Below, piece after piece: positions 9,121 to 16,729 of a stretch of 28,498 nucleotides of DNA (position 1 is its first letter; each line of letters begins with the position of its first letter). Location of the stretch: assembly GCA_946479435.1 (NCBI GenBank), contig CAMLFX010000032.1:1-28498 (forward strand), read 5' to 3'. Below the pieces are notes generated by a model that was not told the DNA's origin, ran no database searches, and saw only the letters and a list, made by a program, of their open reading frames with translations. Position numbers and translations under genes: made by a program. The DNA is from an uncultured Sphingobacteriales bacterium (GTDB taxonomy: Bacteria > Bacteroidota > Bacteroidia > Chitinophagales > Chitinophagaceae).

Positions 9121-10074
9121 ATGCGGCTCTTGCTCATCTTTTGTACATTCTTTCTCAGTTATTCTTCTACAGCGCAGCGCATTGATAATAGCTTTGCATA
9201 TAATCAGCTTCATTCAGACAGGTATATCCGTATCAATTATGAAAATGACTTCTTCGCTAATACCGATGAATATTATTCGCAAGGGGCAAGTATTGAGTTA
9301 GCCAGCCCATTTTTCAAACAGTCTTTTTTACGACACCTCTTTCCCGCATTCAATAACAATGAGCATGTAATAGGCATCGGCATAGAACAAGATGCTTTTA
9401 CACCAACCAGTATATTAAGCAATAGCATTCTTTACAAAGACAGGCCCTTTGCCGCCACACTTAGTATAAAACCATTTTCAGTAAGTACCGATGGCCATAA
9501 GCAACGGCTTGCGGGTACACTGTTCTTAGGCGTAATAGGACCGGCAGCCGGTGGTAAAGAAGTGCAGACATTCATCCATGCACATACGAATAATGCCCGA
9601 CCACAAGGTTGGCAGTACCAGATCAGCAATGATGTAATAGCCAATTATAGGCTAATGTATGAGCATAGTTTGCTGCATATCAGCAATTGCCTGCTGCTTA
9701 CTGCCAATGGTGAGATAAATGCCGGTACATTAAGCAATAAGCTGGGGGTAGGCAGCACTGTAATGGCCGGGCTATTCAACTCCCCCTTCACAATAAATGT
9801 GAACAATTCCGTAGTGAATGTTTATTGTTACAATAAAGCCTTTGTAAATATTATTGGCTACGATGCCACACTGCAAGGGGGTATCGTCAACAGCACCAGT
9901 GCCTACACAATACCGGCAACTGATGTACAAAGCTTGACCTTTACTAACTGCATGGGTATATGCTTAGCTTACAGGTCGTTTACACTTCTGGGCAGCTATA
10001 CTTATTTAAGTAAGGAATTCAGTACAGGCACCTCACATTCATGGGGCGGCTTACAACTCGCCTACACCTTCTAG
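9121..10074 (+). CDS. LpxR-like lipid A 3'-O-deacylase (DUF2219)
   Basis: The product is a 317-residue outer-membrane beta-barrel enzyme. The start at 9121 gives the signal peptide MRLLLIFCTFFLSYSSTA; an upstream in-frame ATG at 9064 would overlap the methyltransferase gene and spoil the signal. Family landmarks are present: ENDFF (Asn42, Asp43), NTDEYYSQG (Thr48, Asp49), KDRPFA, and GPAAGGKEVQTFIH with PQGWQYQ, where His153 fits the catalytic histidine of LpxR. It ends in an aromatic residue (AYTF), as barrel proteins do. LpxR removes the 3'-acyloxyacyl group of lipid A at the outer membrane. It follows the methyltransferase gene by 43 bp. The stop overlaps the stop of the convergent lipoprotein gene. 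Confidence 0.83.
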   Translation: MRLLLIFCTFFLSYSSTAQRIDNSFAYNQLHSDRYIRINYENDFFANTDEYYSQGASIELASPFFKQSFLRHLFPAFNNNEHVIGIGIEQDAFTPTSILSNSILYKDRPFAATLSIKPFSVSTDGHKQRLAGTLFLGVIGPAAGGKEVQTFIHAHTNNARPQGWQYQISNDVIANYRLMYEHSLLHISNCLLLTANGEINAGTLSNKLGVGSTVMAGLFNSPFTINVNNSVVNVYCYNKAFVNIIGYDATLQGGIVNSTSAYTIPATDVQSLTFTNCMGICLAYRSFTLLGSYTYLSKEFSTGTSHSWGGLQLAYTF

Positions 10075-10292
10075 TTAAGGTCGCAGTCAATGCCTGGGTA
10101 TGATGTGGCATTGGTACGATCCATCAGGTCGAGGCATTTTTTACGTCCCTCGTCTTTATTCTTTGCTCTTATCGATTCAATATAAGAAGAATGATTGCTA
10201 CGTGCTGTACAGGCACAATCATAAGTTTTATCGCAGGAAGACACTAGCAATAGTGATGTAAAAAGACAAAGAGGTGTAAAGTATTTTTTCAT
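10071..10292 (-). CDS. Small Cys-rich lipoprotein, family copy A
   Basis: The protein has 73 residues. A lipoprotein signal ends LLLVSSC (lipidated Cys20), followed by DKTYDCAC, a basic middle, KNKDEGRKKC and a terminal CDLN. Four cysteines after the lipobox (CxC, C, C) and the C-terminal CxL ending are shared with the products at 15725-15937 and 16479-16694. Function is unknown; four clustered thiols could form two disulfides or bind metal. It is probably exported and membrane-anchored. It is convergent with the LpxR-like gene, with both stops inside the tetranucleotide CTAG at 10071-10074. Confidence 0.8.
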   Translation of the reverse strand: MKKYFTPLCLFTSLLLVSSCDKTYDCACTARSNHSSYIESIRAKNKDEGRKKCLDLMDRTNATSYPGIDCDLN

Positions 10293-10392
10293 AAGAACGG
10301 GAAATTATTATCACCCACGGTTAAAAATAATAATAATCATCAAAAATCAAGTATCAAATAATCATCTGCACTAAGAAAATACCACACATTTA

Positions 10393-10401
10393 GTTATTTT
10401 G
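10393..10401 (+). promoter_or_regulatory. Possible -7 box (GTTATTTTG) for the lipoprotein gene
   Basis: TTATTTTG differs from TAnnTTTG at one position and lies 36 nt before the start at 10438. The same 9-mer occurs 35 nt before dnaE and 15 nt before the start at 18362. No clear -33 element was found. Confidence 0.3.
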
Positions 10402-10437
10402 GCAAACGATTTGCATTCACTAGTCAAAATAACTGCT

Positions 10438-11145
10438 ATGAAAAGAACATTACTCTCAGTATCCGGTATTGCTGCTGGCCTTTTATTGCTGGCCTCCGGC
10501 TGCAAGAAAGTAGATTCGAACGACCTGAAAGATACCGTGCCTTATTACCAGGAATACACCGTAAGCTACGATAAAGCTGCGGCCACTACACATGCTACTG
10601 CACTGATACGCGTACGTGAGAAGAACGGCAGCCGCGTAGAGCTGACAAACGGAGCATACGTACATGCCAATGGTGTAGATGAAAACGATAAGCAACCAGC
10701 CAGCAACACATACAACTGGTTCTTCGCCAGTATTAAAGACATTCGTTTTGACCTGGCAAAGAATTCGGGCAATGTGATAACCAACATAGTAAGCACTACT
10801 GACATTGGCAACGTTGACTTTGCAGCGTCAATGCCTAACAGCTTTGCCAAAGGCACCGAATTCACTTTTGAATGGGCAGGCGATGACCTGGCAGCTGATG
10901 AAGAACTGAGCGCAACTATTACCGGTAAGAGTATGCAAAGCGCACTTGTACCCTGGACACAAGCCCTAACCATAAACGGCAGGCAGATAACCGTTTCTGC
11001 TGACGATGTGGCCAACATAATGGCCGGCGATGTAACTATCAAGCTGCAACGTGTGAAGAACAAAGCATTAGATGCTGCTGATGGCGACGCTGGTGGCAGC
11101 ATAAAGATAACAGCTACTACTAACAGGGTACTTTCAATGAACTAG
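10438..11145 (+). CDS. Putative lipoprotein of unknown function
   Basis: The protein has 235 residues with a lipoprotein signal (MKRTLLSVSGIAAGLLLLASGC) and lipidated Cys22 followed by KK. The start at 10438 is preferred over an upstream in-frame start at 10399 because it begins the signal peptide directly. The mature part is mostly polar and beta-rich in appearance (alternating stretches such as QEYTVSYDKAAATTHATALI and GDVTIKLQRV), with no cysteine and no motif I recognise. It is probably anchored in the outer membrane or periplasm. It stands alone between a divergent small lipoprotein and a convergent thioredoxin gene, and ends in a bidirectional terminator. Confidence 0.8.
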   Translation: MKRTLLSVSGIAAGLLLLASGCKKVDSNDLKDTVPYYQEYTVSYDKAAATTHATALIRVREKNGSRVELTNGAYVHANGVDENDKQPASNTYNWFFASIKDIRFDLAKNSGNVITNIVSTTDIGNVDFAASMPNSFAKGTEFTFEWAGDDLAADEELSATITGKSMQSALVPWTQALTINGRQITVSADDVANIMAGDVTIKLQRVKNKALDAADGDAGGSIKITATTNRVLSMN

Positions 11146-11159
11146 GTATCAGATATTGA

Positions 11160-11198
11160 TAAATAAAAAGGGCGCTCATTGAGCGCCCTTTTTATTTA
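11160..11198. terminator. Bidirectional terminator between lipoprotein and trxA
   Basis: A perfect 18-bp stem (11160-11177 with 11181-11198) encloses an ATT loop. Its GC core is GGGCGCTC/GAGCGCCC, flanked by A-run and T-run on either side, so it works in both directions. The stop codon of trxA (11196-11198) is inside the stem. Confidence 0.93.
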
Positions 11199-11513
11199 CA
11201 TGTGTTGTTGTATTTTTTTATCGAATACACCTTTTGGTGCTGCACCTACTTGTTTATCTACTACTTGTCCGTTTTTAATGAACAATACTGCAGGTATGCT
11301 GGTGATGCCGTAATTGATGGACAATTGCGGATTCTCATCAACGTTTACTTTACCAATGCTTACTTTGCCGTCGTATTCTTTAGCAAGCGCTTCAATAGTT
11401 GGGCCTAAAGCCAGACAAGGGCCACACCATGGTGCCCAGAAATCAATTACTGAAAGTTTATCGCCTTGTAATACTTCTGCTTCGAAATTTGCATCAGTGA
11501 ATGTTGCTGCCAT
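11196..11513 (-). CDS. trxA: Thioredoxin
   Basis: This 105-residue classical cytoplasmic thioredoxin has the active site WAPWCGPC (Cys30 and Cys33), cis-Pro in SIPAVLFIKNG, and the family's usual length and ending. It has no signal peptide. It would reduce cytoplasmic disulfides with electrons from thioredoxin reductase, which is not in this window. It is a single-gene unit: an exact -7 box lies 39 nt upstream at 11553-11560, and the terminator overlaps its stop. The TGWC-type exported thioredoxins at 4610-7521 are a separate class. Confidence 0.96.
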   Translation of the reverse strand: MAATFTDANFEAEVLQGDKLSVIDFWAPWCGPCLALGPTIEALAKEYDGKVSIGKVNVDENPQLSINYGITSIPAVLFIKNGQVVDKQVGAAPKGVFDKKIQQHM

Positions 11514-11552
11514 AACGGTTATTATTAATTATTGTTTTAAAAAAATAAGATT

Positions 11553-11560
11553 CAAAGTTA
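11553..11560 (-). promoter_or_regulatory. -7 box candidate for trxA
   Basis: The minus strand reads TAACTTTG, an exact TAnnTTTG match, 39 nt before the trxA start. No -33 TTTG is evident. Confidence 0.5.
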
Positions 11561-11653
11561 CTATCAATATCGCAATTGGAATAATAGCCGAAGGAAATAC
11601 CTCTATAAGCCTTCTATATCAATCGCGTTCTTACTAGTTATACATCATCAATA

Positions 11654-14600
11654 TCATGCCACTTCAAGCGAGAACTTAAAGTCGTCATGATCTTGTAAAT
11701 ACTGCGTCAATTCGTCATTGATTTCCAGCCGTATAGACTGACTTTTCAGCTTTATTGACATTTTATCCATTTCATCCACAACCTGTAGTATCAGTTCTGT
11801 ATTACCTACATATTGCTTCTGGTTATCATGCAGGAACTTCACCAGGTCGCGGTCAATTTTATGAAGCGGCAACAACAGGTGCATCTTCTTGGTCAGTGTT
11901 TTGCGCACCTGGTCGAGCAGGATGATACGATGTATCTGGAACTCCATAACACCCGGGCGGAACCTATGCTCCTGGTACACACCTTCAATCATTAGCTTCT
12001 GCCCGTTATCTATAAAATTGTTATAGGTAACATAGTTATTCTCCCAGAAAACTATCTCCTGGTTGCCGGAATAGTCGTTCAATATCATTTTACCAAACTT
12101 ACTACCCTTCTTAGTGGTCATGTGGGCAGCGTCGGTAACAAAACCGGCAATGCGCACTGTTCTACCCCTATTGTTATCAATTTCACTGATAGGAATAAAA
12201 TTATAATGTTCCATCTCGAACTTATAACCATCTAAAGGATGTGCACTCAGGTATATCCCGATCACTTCTTTTTCCTTGTCCAGCAGTTCCGACAAGGTCC
12301 AGGGTTCGCAGGCAGGCATTACCGGTGGTTTCACATCGGGCATCGTCATTTCGCCGAATAAGCTATTGCTGGCCATTGAAGAGCTTGCCTGAAACTGGTT
12401 GCCGAAGCGCACCAGCCTTTCCATACCAGTAACAGGATCGGTGGGCGGTGCATAAAAGTATTGTGCACGGTGCATGTCTTTAAAACTATCCATTGCACCA
12501 GCAAGCACCAGGCTTTCCAGCGATTTTTTATTAACAGTACGCTGGTTAACGCGCGATATAAAATCGTACACCGAAATATATGGACCGTTCGCTTCGCGCT
12601 CCATAATAATATCTTCCACCGCCGCTTCACCCACACCCTTAATAGCATTCATACCAAAGCGAACCACACTTTCCTTGTTTACCGAAAAACCTTTCAGGCT
12701 CTCATTCACATCGGGGCCTAACACTGCAAGGCCCATGCGCTGGCATTCCTCCATGTAGAACTTTATCTTATCGATATTGCCCTGGTTGTTCAGTACCGCA
12801 GCCATGAACTCTGCCGGGTAATGCGCTTTAAGATATGCTGTTTGATAGGCTACGAATGCATAGCAGGTGGAGTGCGACTTGTTGAATGCATACTGGGCAA
12901 ATGCTTCCCAGTCGGTCCATATTTTTTCAAGTTTGTCTTCAGGATGCCCTTTTTGTTTGGCACCTTCCACAAACTGGCTTTTCATTTTATCCAGTACTGC
13001 CTTCTGCTTTTTACCCATTGCCTTACGCAATACGTCGGCATCACCTTTACTGAAGCCTGCCAGTTTTTGCGATAGCAACATCACCTGTTCCTGGTACACC
13101 GTGATACCATAAGTATCGCTCAGGTATTCTTCCATTTCAGGCAGATCGTATGCTATTTGCTCTTCGCCATTTTTACGCTTAATAAAGTTGGGTATATACT
13201 CCAGCGGGCCCGGGCGGTACAGGGCGTTCATCGCAATAAGATCATTGAACTTATCGGGCTTCAGCTCGCGCAGGTATTTTTGCATACCCGCACTTTCAAA
13301 CTGGAAAGTAGCGTTGGTTTCTCCGCGCTGATACAACTCGTAAGTGGCTGCATCATCCAGCGGTATATTGTCTATTTCAATATCTAGGTTGTAATTCCGT
13401 TTGATAAGCGCCAGCGCATCTTTAATAATGGTAAGGGTTTTCAGGCCCAAAAAGTCCATCTTAATGACACCTGCGTTCTCAATTACGTTACCCTCAAACT
13501 GTGTTATCAGTAAGGAAACATCTTTTACGCTCGATACCGGTATGAGTTCGGTAAGATCTTTTGGTGCAATGATGATACCTGCCGCGTGGATACCAGTGTT
13601 GCGAACAGAGCCTTCCAGCTTTTCAGCAGAACGAAGTACCTGTCCGTGCACCGTATCGGCTGCGTATATTTCTCTTAACTTATTTACATTATCCAATTCC
13701 TCAGAACCTAGGCCTTCTTTTTCAGTAAGACTACCCTCACCTTTTATAGGTGCTTTCAGCAGGCGTTTTAAAGAAATCCCCGGGCGTTCAGGCACCAGTT
13801 TGGCCAGTCCGTTTGCATCAGGCAAAGGAAGATCCAACACACGCGATACATCTTTGATACTCATCTTGGCAGCCATGGTACCATAGGTAACAATATGCGC
13901 TACCTGGTTCTTACCATACTTGTCTACCACGTAGTCGATGACCTTCTGCCGACCAACGTCATCGAAGTCAGTATCTATATCGGGCATGCTCTTACGTTCC
14001 GGGTTCAGGAAACGCTCGAACAGGAGGTTATATTTTATGGGGTCGATATTGGTGATACCCGTACAATAGGCCACCACCGAGCCCGCAGCCGAACCACGGC
14101 CGGGACCAATGAATACACCAAGGTCCCTACCTGCACGTATGAAATCGGATACGATAAGAAAGTAGCCCGCAAAACCCATGGTTTTGATGGTAAACAACTC
14201 AAACTTCAGGCGCTCCTCTACTTCAGGTGTTATTTCACGGTAGCGTTCTTTTGCGCCCGTCCATGTAAGGTGTTCCAGATAAGCGTCCTGGTCGTCGTGA
14301 AACTCAGGCGGCACTTTAAAGTGTGGCAATAAGATATCGCGCTCCAGTTTCAGGGGCTTTATCTTATCCACAATCATATTGGTATTATCGATAGCTTCCG
14401 GCAGATCGCTGAAGAGCTTCGACATTTCATTGGTATTCTTGAAATAAAACTGGTCGTTATAGAAAGCGAAACGCTTATCCTTCATTTGCACATCATCATC
14501 GCTGAAGTCCTTCATGCTAGGTGTGCTCTGTTTCTCACCTGTATTGATACACAGCAGGATATCGTGCGCGTTATAGTCTTCCTGATCCACATAATGCGAA

Positions 14601-15265
14601 TCGTTGGAGGCGATGATAGGCACATTGTACTTGCGTGCAAACTTCACCAGCACCTCGTTCACCTTTATTTGCTCCGGTATATCGTGACGCTGAAACTCTA
14701 CATAGTAATCGTCGCCAAACAGCTCCAGCCACCAGCGAAACACCTTTTCGCCTTCTTCCTCACCTTTCTTCAGTATGGTACGTGGCACCTCAGCACCAAG
14801 GCAGCAGGTAGTAGCAATAAGCCCTTCGTGGTGCTTCAGCAACAACTCCTTATCGATACGCGGGTATTTACCATACAGGCCCTCTATGTAACCCATAGAG
14901 CAAAGCTTTACCAGGTTGCGGTAACCTACTTCATCTTTAGCCAATAGCAACTGGTGGTAGCGTACATCCTTATCGTCTTTAGAGAACTGGCGTTTATGAC
15001 GATCAGCCACCATGTAAAACTCACAACCCACTACCGGTTTTACCACAGGTACTTTGATATCTTTACCGTCTTCCGTTTGGCCGATCACCTTTGTATTCTT
15101 CCATGCCTGCGATACGAACTCAAACGCACCGAACATATTACCATGATCGGTAATGGCCATGGCGGGCATATCGTCTTTGGCTGCTTTATCAAACAACCTG
15201 CCGATGTTGGACGCACCATCGAGGAGGGAGAACTGGGTATGATTGTGTAAATGGGAAAACTTCAC
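11654..15265 (-). CDS. dnaE: DNA polymerase III alpha subunit
   Basis: This is the replicative polymerase catalytic subunit, 1203 residues (family about 1,100-1,200). In order: a PHP domain from residue 1 (HLHNHTQFSLLDG with His7 and His9, ITDHGNMFG with Asp40 and His41); the palm with FIGPGRGSAAGSV and the catalytic aspartates in MPDIDTDFDD (Asp429 and Asp431); the YRPGPLEYIP and YQEQVM motifs; a helix-hairpin-helix region (NAIKGVGEAAVEDI); and a C-terminal OB fold (GRTVRIAGFVTDAAHMTTKKG). The start codon is GTG at 15265; the PHP motif begins at once, so no longer start is needed. It follows a 459-bp non-coding region with a DnaA box. No terminator is obvious after its stop. Confidence 0.97.
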   Translation of the reverse strand: MKFSHLHNHTQFSLLDGASNIGRLFDKAAKDDMPAMAITDHGNMFGAFEFVSQAWKNTKVIGQTEDGKDIKVPVVKPVVGCEFYMVADRHKRQFSKDDKDVRYHQLLLAKDEVGYRNLVKLCSMGYIEGLYGKYPRIDKELLLKHHEGLIATTCCLGAEVPRTILKKGEEEGEKVFRWWLELFGDDYYVEFQRHDIPEQIKVNEVLVKFARKYNVPIIASNDSHYVDQEDYNAHDILLCINTGEKQSTPSMKDFSDDDVQMKDKRFAFYNDQFYFKNTNEMSKLFSDLPEAIDNTNMIVDKIKPLKLERDILLPHFKVPPEFHDDQDAYLEHLTWTGAKERYREITPEVEERLKFELFTIKTMGFAGYFLIVSDFIRAGRDLGVFIGPGRGSAAGSVVAYCTGITNIDPIKYNLLFERFLNPERKSMPDIDTDFDDVGRQKVIDYVVDKYGKNQVAHIVTYGTMAAKMSIKDVSRVLDLPLPDANGLAKLVPERPGISLKRLLKAPIKGEGSLTEKEGLGSEELDNVNKLREIYAADTVHGQVLRSAEKLEGSVRNTGIHAAGIIIAPKDLTELIPVSSVKDVSLLITQFEGNVIENAGVIKMDFLGLKTLTIIKDALALIKRNYNLDIEIDNIPLDDAATYELYQRGETNATFQFESAGMQKYLRELKPDKFNDLIAMNALYRPGPLEYIPNFIKRKNGEEQIAYDLPEMEEYLSDTYGITVYQEQVMLLSQKLAGFSKGDADVLRKAMGKKQKAVLDKMKSQFVEGAKQKGHPEDKLEKIWTDWEAFAQYAFNKSHSTCYAFVAYQTAYLKAHYPAEFMAAVLNNQGNIDKIKFYMEECQRMGLAVLGPDVNESLKGFSVNKESVVRFGMNAIKGVGEAAVEDIIMEREANGPYISVYDFISRVNQRTVNKKSLESLVLAGAMDSFKDMHRAQYFYAPPTDPVTGMERLVRFGNQFQASSSMASNSLFGEMTMPDVKPPVMPACEPWTLSELLDKEKEVIGIYLSAHPLDGYKFEMEHYNFIPISEIDNNRGRTVRIAGFVTDAAHMTTKKGSKFGKMILNDYSGNQEIVFWENNYVTYNNFIDNGQKLMIEGVYQEHRFRPGVMEFQIHRIILLDQVRKTLTKKMHLLLPLHKIDRDLVKFLHDNQKQYVGNTELILQVVDEMDKMSIKLKSQSIRLEINDELTQYLQDHDDFKFSLEVA

Positions 15266-15300
15266 GGGGCCTTGCTTAAAACATTAACTATACAACCTTA

Positions 15301-15309
15301 CAAAATAAC
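15301..15309 (-). promoter_or_regulatory. Possible -7 box (GTTATTTTG) for dnaE
   Basis: The minus strand reads GTTATTTTG, 35 nt upstream of the GTG start. The TTATTTTG core is one base off TAnnTTTG. It is the same 9-mer at nearly the same distance as before the lipoprotein gene at 10438. Confidence 0.3.
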
Positions 15310-15337
15310 GAAAAAGAGGGCGGCAGATCTTTTGCTT

Positions 15338-15346
15338 TTATCCACA
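15338..15346 (+). promoter_or_regulatory. DnaA box (consensus TTATCCACA)
   Basis: This is an exact match to the strongest DnaA-box consensus, 72 bp upstream of dnaE and next to AT-rich sequence. Only one perfect copy is seen in the intergenic region, so an origin is not supported; control of dnaE by DnaA is possible. Confidence 0.5.
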
Positions 15347-15383
15347 GAGGGTTAATTAAATCGCCATTCACATAACACATATT

Positions 15384-15538
15384 TATATCTAATGTTCAAT
15401 TTTGTTGAAAAACAGAAAAAATAAAAAAATTTCTTGTGCTACAGTCTTGTGATGAACCACAGTTTGGCAGCGGTTTCCAGCAGATAAATGTCGCACAGCT
15501 GATTTTCAGGAATTGAACAAAATTGAACATTACATATA
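15384..15538. repeat. Long inverted repeat in the dnaE upstream region
   Basis: The arms 15384-15406 and 15516-15538 are inverted copies matching at 22 of 23 positions, with a perfect 17-bp core (TAATGTTCAATTTTGTT on the left). The arms are separated by 109 bp. A second, weaker match continues inward (GAAAAACAG at 15407-15415 against CTGATTTTC at 15499-15507). The right arm also has a tandem AATTGAACA (15511-15519 and 15521-15529). No open frame fills the interior. It could be a MITE-like element with terminal inverted repeats, a structured RNA, or paired binding sites. Confidence 0.75.
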
Positions 15539-15724
15539 GTTTGCTTTAAAGTGTTTAACATCCATTTAAAACCGACAATACTACAATGACAAAATTAGCA
15601 CTTTTTAGCAATAAATAAGTATGTGGTAAAATGAAAATTATAGAAATATTTAGATATTGTAGGGGTAATACTGCTTTTATGCGTTTTATAAGAGTAACCA
15701 ATTAATTCACTAAAAACAATAATA

Positions 15725-15937
15725 ATGAAACTATTATCCCTTAACGTATTAGCAATACTTAGTTTGGCTTTCACATCTTGCAAGAAAGAATTTACCTGCA
15801 ACTGTACAGGTGGGTTGGCCGGCAATACAATTGAACGAACTGTAAAATCGAAGAATACAGAAAAGGCAAAAAAGGATTGTATAGCATTAAGTGATCCAAA
15901 AACAACTAACGATGGATATGAATGCAGTTTGAAGTAG
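15725..15937 (+). CDS. Small Cys-rich lipoprotein, family copy B
   Basis: The protein has 70 residues. The lipoprotein signal ends SLAFTSC (lipidated Cys19), then KKEFTCNC, a 24-residue polar spacer containing KSKNTEKAKKDC, and the terminal CSLK. It shares with copies A and C the pattern lipobox-Cys, Lys, aromatic, CxC, 23-24 residues, C, 13-16 residues, CxL-end. It is first in a probable operon: 27 bp to the truncated haemoglobin gene and then copy C. Function is unknown. The four conserved Cys suggest disulfide-stabilised or metal-binding mini-domains at the cell envelope. Confidence 0.8.
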   Translation: MKLLSLNVLAILSLAFTSCKKEFTCNCTGGLAGNTIERTVKSKNTEKAKKDCIALSDPKTTNDGYECSLK

Positions 15938-15964
15938 TAACTTCATGCATATATTGCACAAACC

Positions 15965-16438
15965 TTGAAGCAAATACCTACACTATACGAATGGGCAGGT
16001 GGCAATGATGCACTGGAGCATTTGACCGATATCTTTTACAAAAAAGTATTGGCAGATGAATTGTTGTACCCTGTATTCAAAGACATGTCGGCAGCGCATA
16101 CCAAACATGTAGCCCATTTTATTGGCGAAGTGTTTGGCGGCGAACAGTTGTACACCCAAAATGATAACGGCAGCCATGCCAGGATGGTGGGCCAACATTT
16201 AGGTAAAGGACTTACTGAAAATATGCGTAAGCGATGGATGCAATTGCTGCTGGAAAGCGCTGATGAAATTGGACTGGCCAGCGACCCGGAGTTTAGATCG
16301 GCACTGGTAGGGTACCTGGAATGGGGCAGCCGCATAGCGATACTCAATTCGAACACCGATGAAAACCCGATAAACGAAAAGGCACCTATGCCCAAATGGG
16401 GCTGGGGAGAAACAGGCGGCCCATATATGCCAGAATAA
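15965..16438 (+). CDS. Group II truncated haemoglobin
   Basis: This 157-residue globin of the trHbO-like group II (COG2346) has LYEWAGG at the start, FYKKVLADELLYPVF (Tyr25 at position B10), HFIGEVFGG, VGQHLGKG with proximal His78, and RWMQLLLESADEIGL with Trp91 at position G8, the group II hallmark. It ends with the EWGSR and PKWGWGE segments common in this family. Such globins bind O2, NO or H2S at a haem in the cytoplasm and are often linked to oxidative or nitrosative stress. The TTG start at 15965 is chosen because a stop lies 27 bp upstream in frame and the globin fold starts at once. It is flanked on both sides, in the same direction, by paralogous Cys-rich lipoprotein genes. Confidence 0.9.
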   Translation: MKQIPTLYEWAGGNDALEHLTDIFYKKVLADELLYPVFKDMSAAHTKHVAHFIGEVFGGEQLYTQNDNGSHARMVGQHLGKGLTENMRKRWMQLLLESADEIGLASDPEFRSALVGYLEWGSRIAILNSNTDENPINEKAPMPKWGWGETGGPYMPE

Positions 16439-16478
16439 TTATATTGCGTGCGGTAATAAACTTATCAAATAACAAACA

Positions 16479-16694
16479 ATGAAAAATAAACTACTCATCG
16501 CAGGTTTTGCTGTATTAACAATAGCGGGAGCCAGCTCTTGCAAAAAAGGTGACTACACCTGCCGCTGTGTTGGCCCGGGCGCTGCAGTACGCAGCTATGA
16601 AATAAACAGCAAAACAAAAAAAGACGCTAAGAACGATTGCGACAGTCACGATTCGGGTACGCCGCTGGGTGATGTAAGATGTGATCTTCAATAA
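16479..16694 (+). CDS. Small Cys-rich lipoprotein, family copy C
   Basis: The protein has 71 residues. The lipoprotein signal ends IAGASSC (lipidated Cys21), then KKGDYTCRC, a 23-residue spacer ending TKKDAKNDC, and the terminal CDLQ. It has the same cysteine plan as copies A and B. It lies 40 bp after the truncated haemoglobin gene and probably closes the operon. Its stop codon (16692-16694) is partly inside the terminator stem. Function is unknown. Confidence 0.8.
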   Translation: MKNKLLIAGFAVLTIAGASSCKKGDYTCRCVGPGAAVRSYEINSKTKKDAKNDCDSHDSGTPLGDVRCDLQ

Positions 16695-16729
16695 TAATAA
16701 AGGCTAAGCGATGCTTAGCCTTTATTATT
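16693..16729. terminator. Bidirectional terminator between convergent genes
   Basis: A perfect 17-bp stem (16693-16709 with 16713-16729) encloses a GAT loop. The core is AGGCTAAGC/GCTTAGCCT with A/T-rich flanks on both sides. It serves lipoprotein copy C (+) and the gene at 16715-17467 (-), and overlaps both stop codons. Confidence 0.92.

Larger units (their letters stand above)
15266..15724. other. 459-bp non-coding region between dnaE and lipoprotein B
   Basis: This is a divergent intergenic region, AT-rich on the right side. It holds the possible dnaE -7 box, one DnaA box and the 155-bp inverted-repeat element. The right end (15539-15724) must carry the promoter for the operon starting at 15725, but no clear TAnnTTTG box was found there. 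I see no tRNA and no credible small gene. Confidence 0.7.

Noticed and set aside
15266..15724. A chromosomal origin of replication upstream of dnaE
   Set aside because: Only one perfect DnaA box was found, and the neighbouring genes are not typical origin markers.
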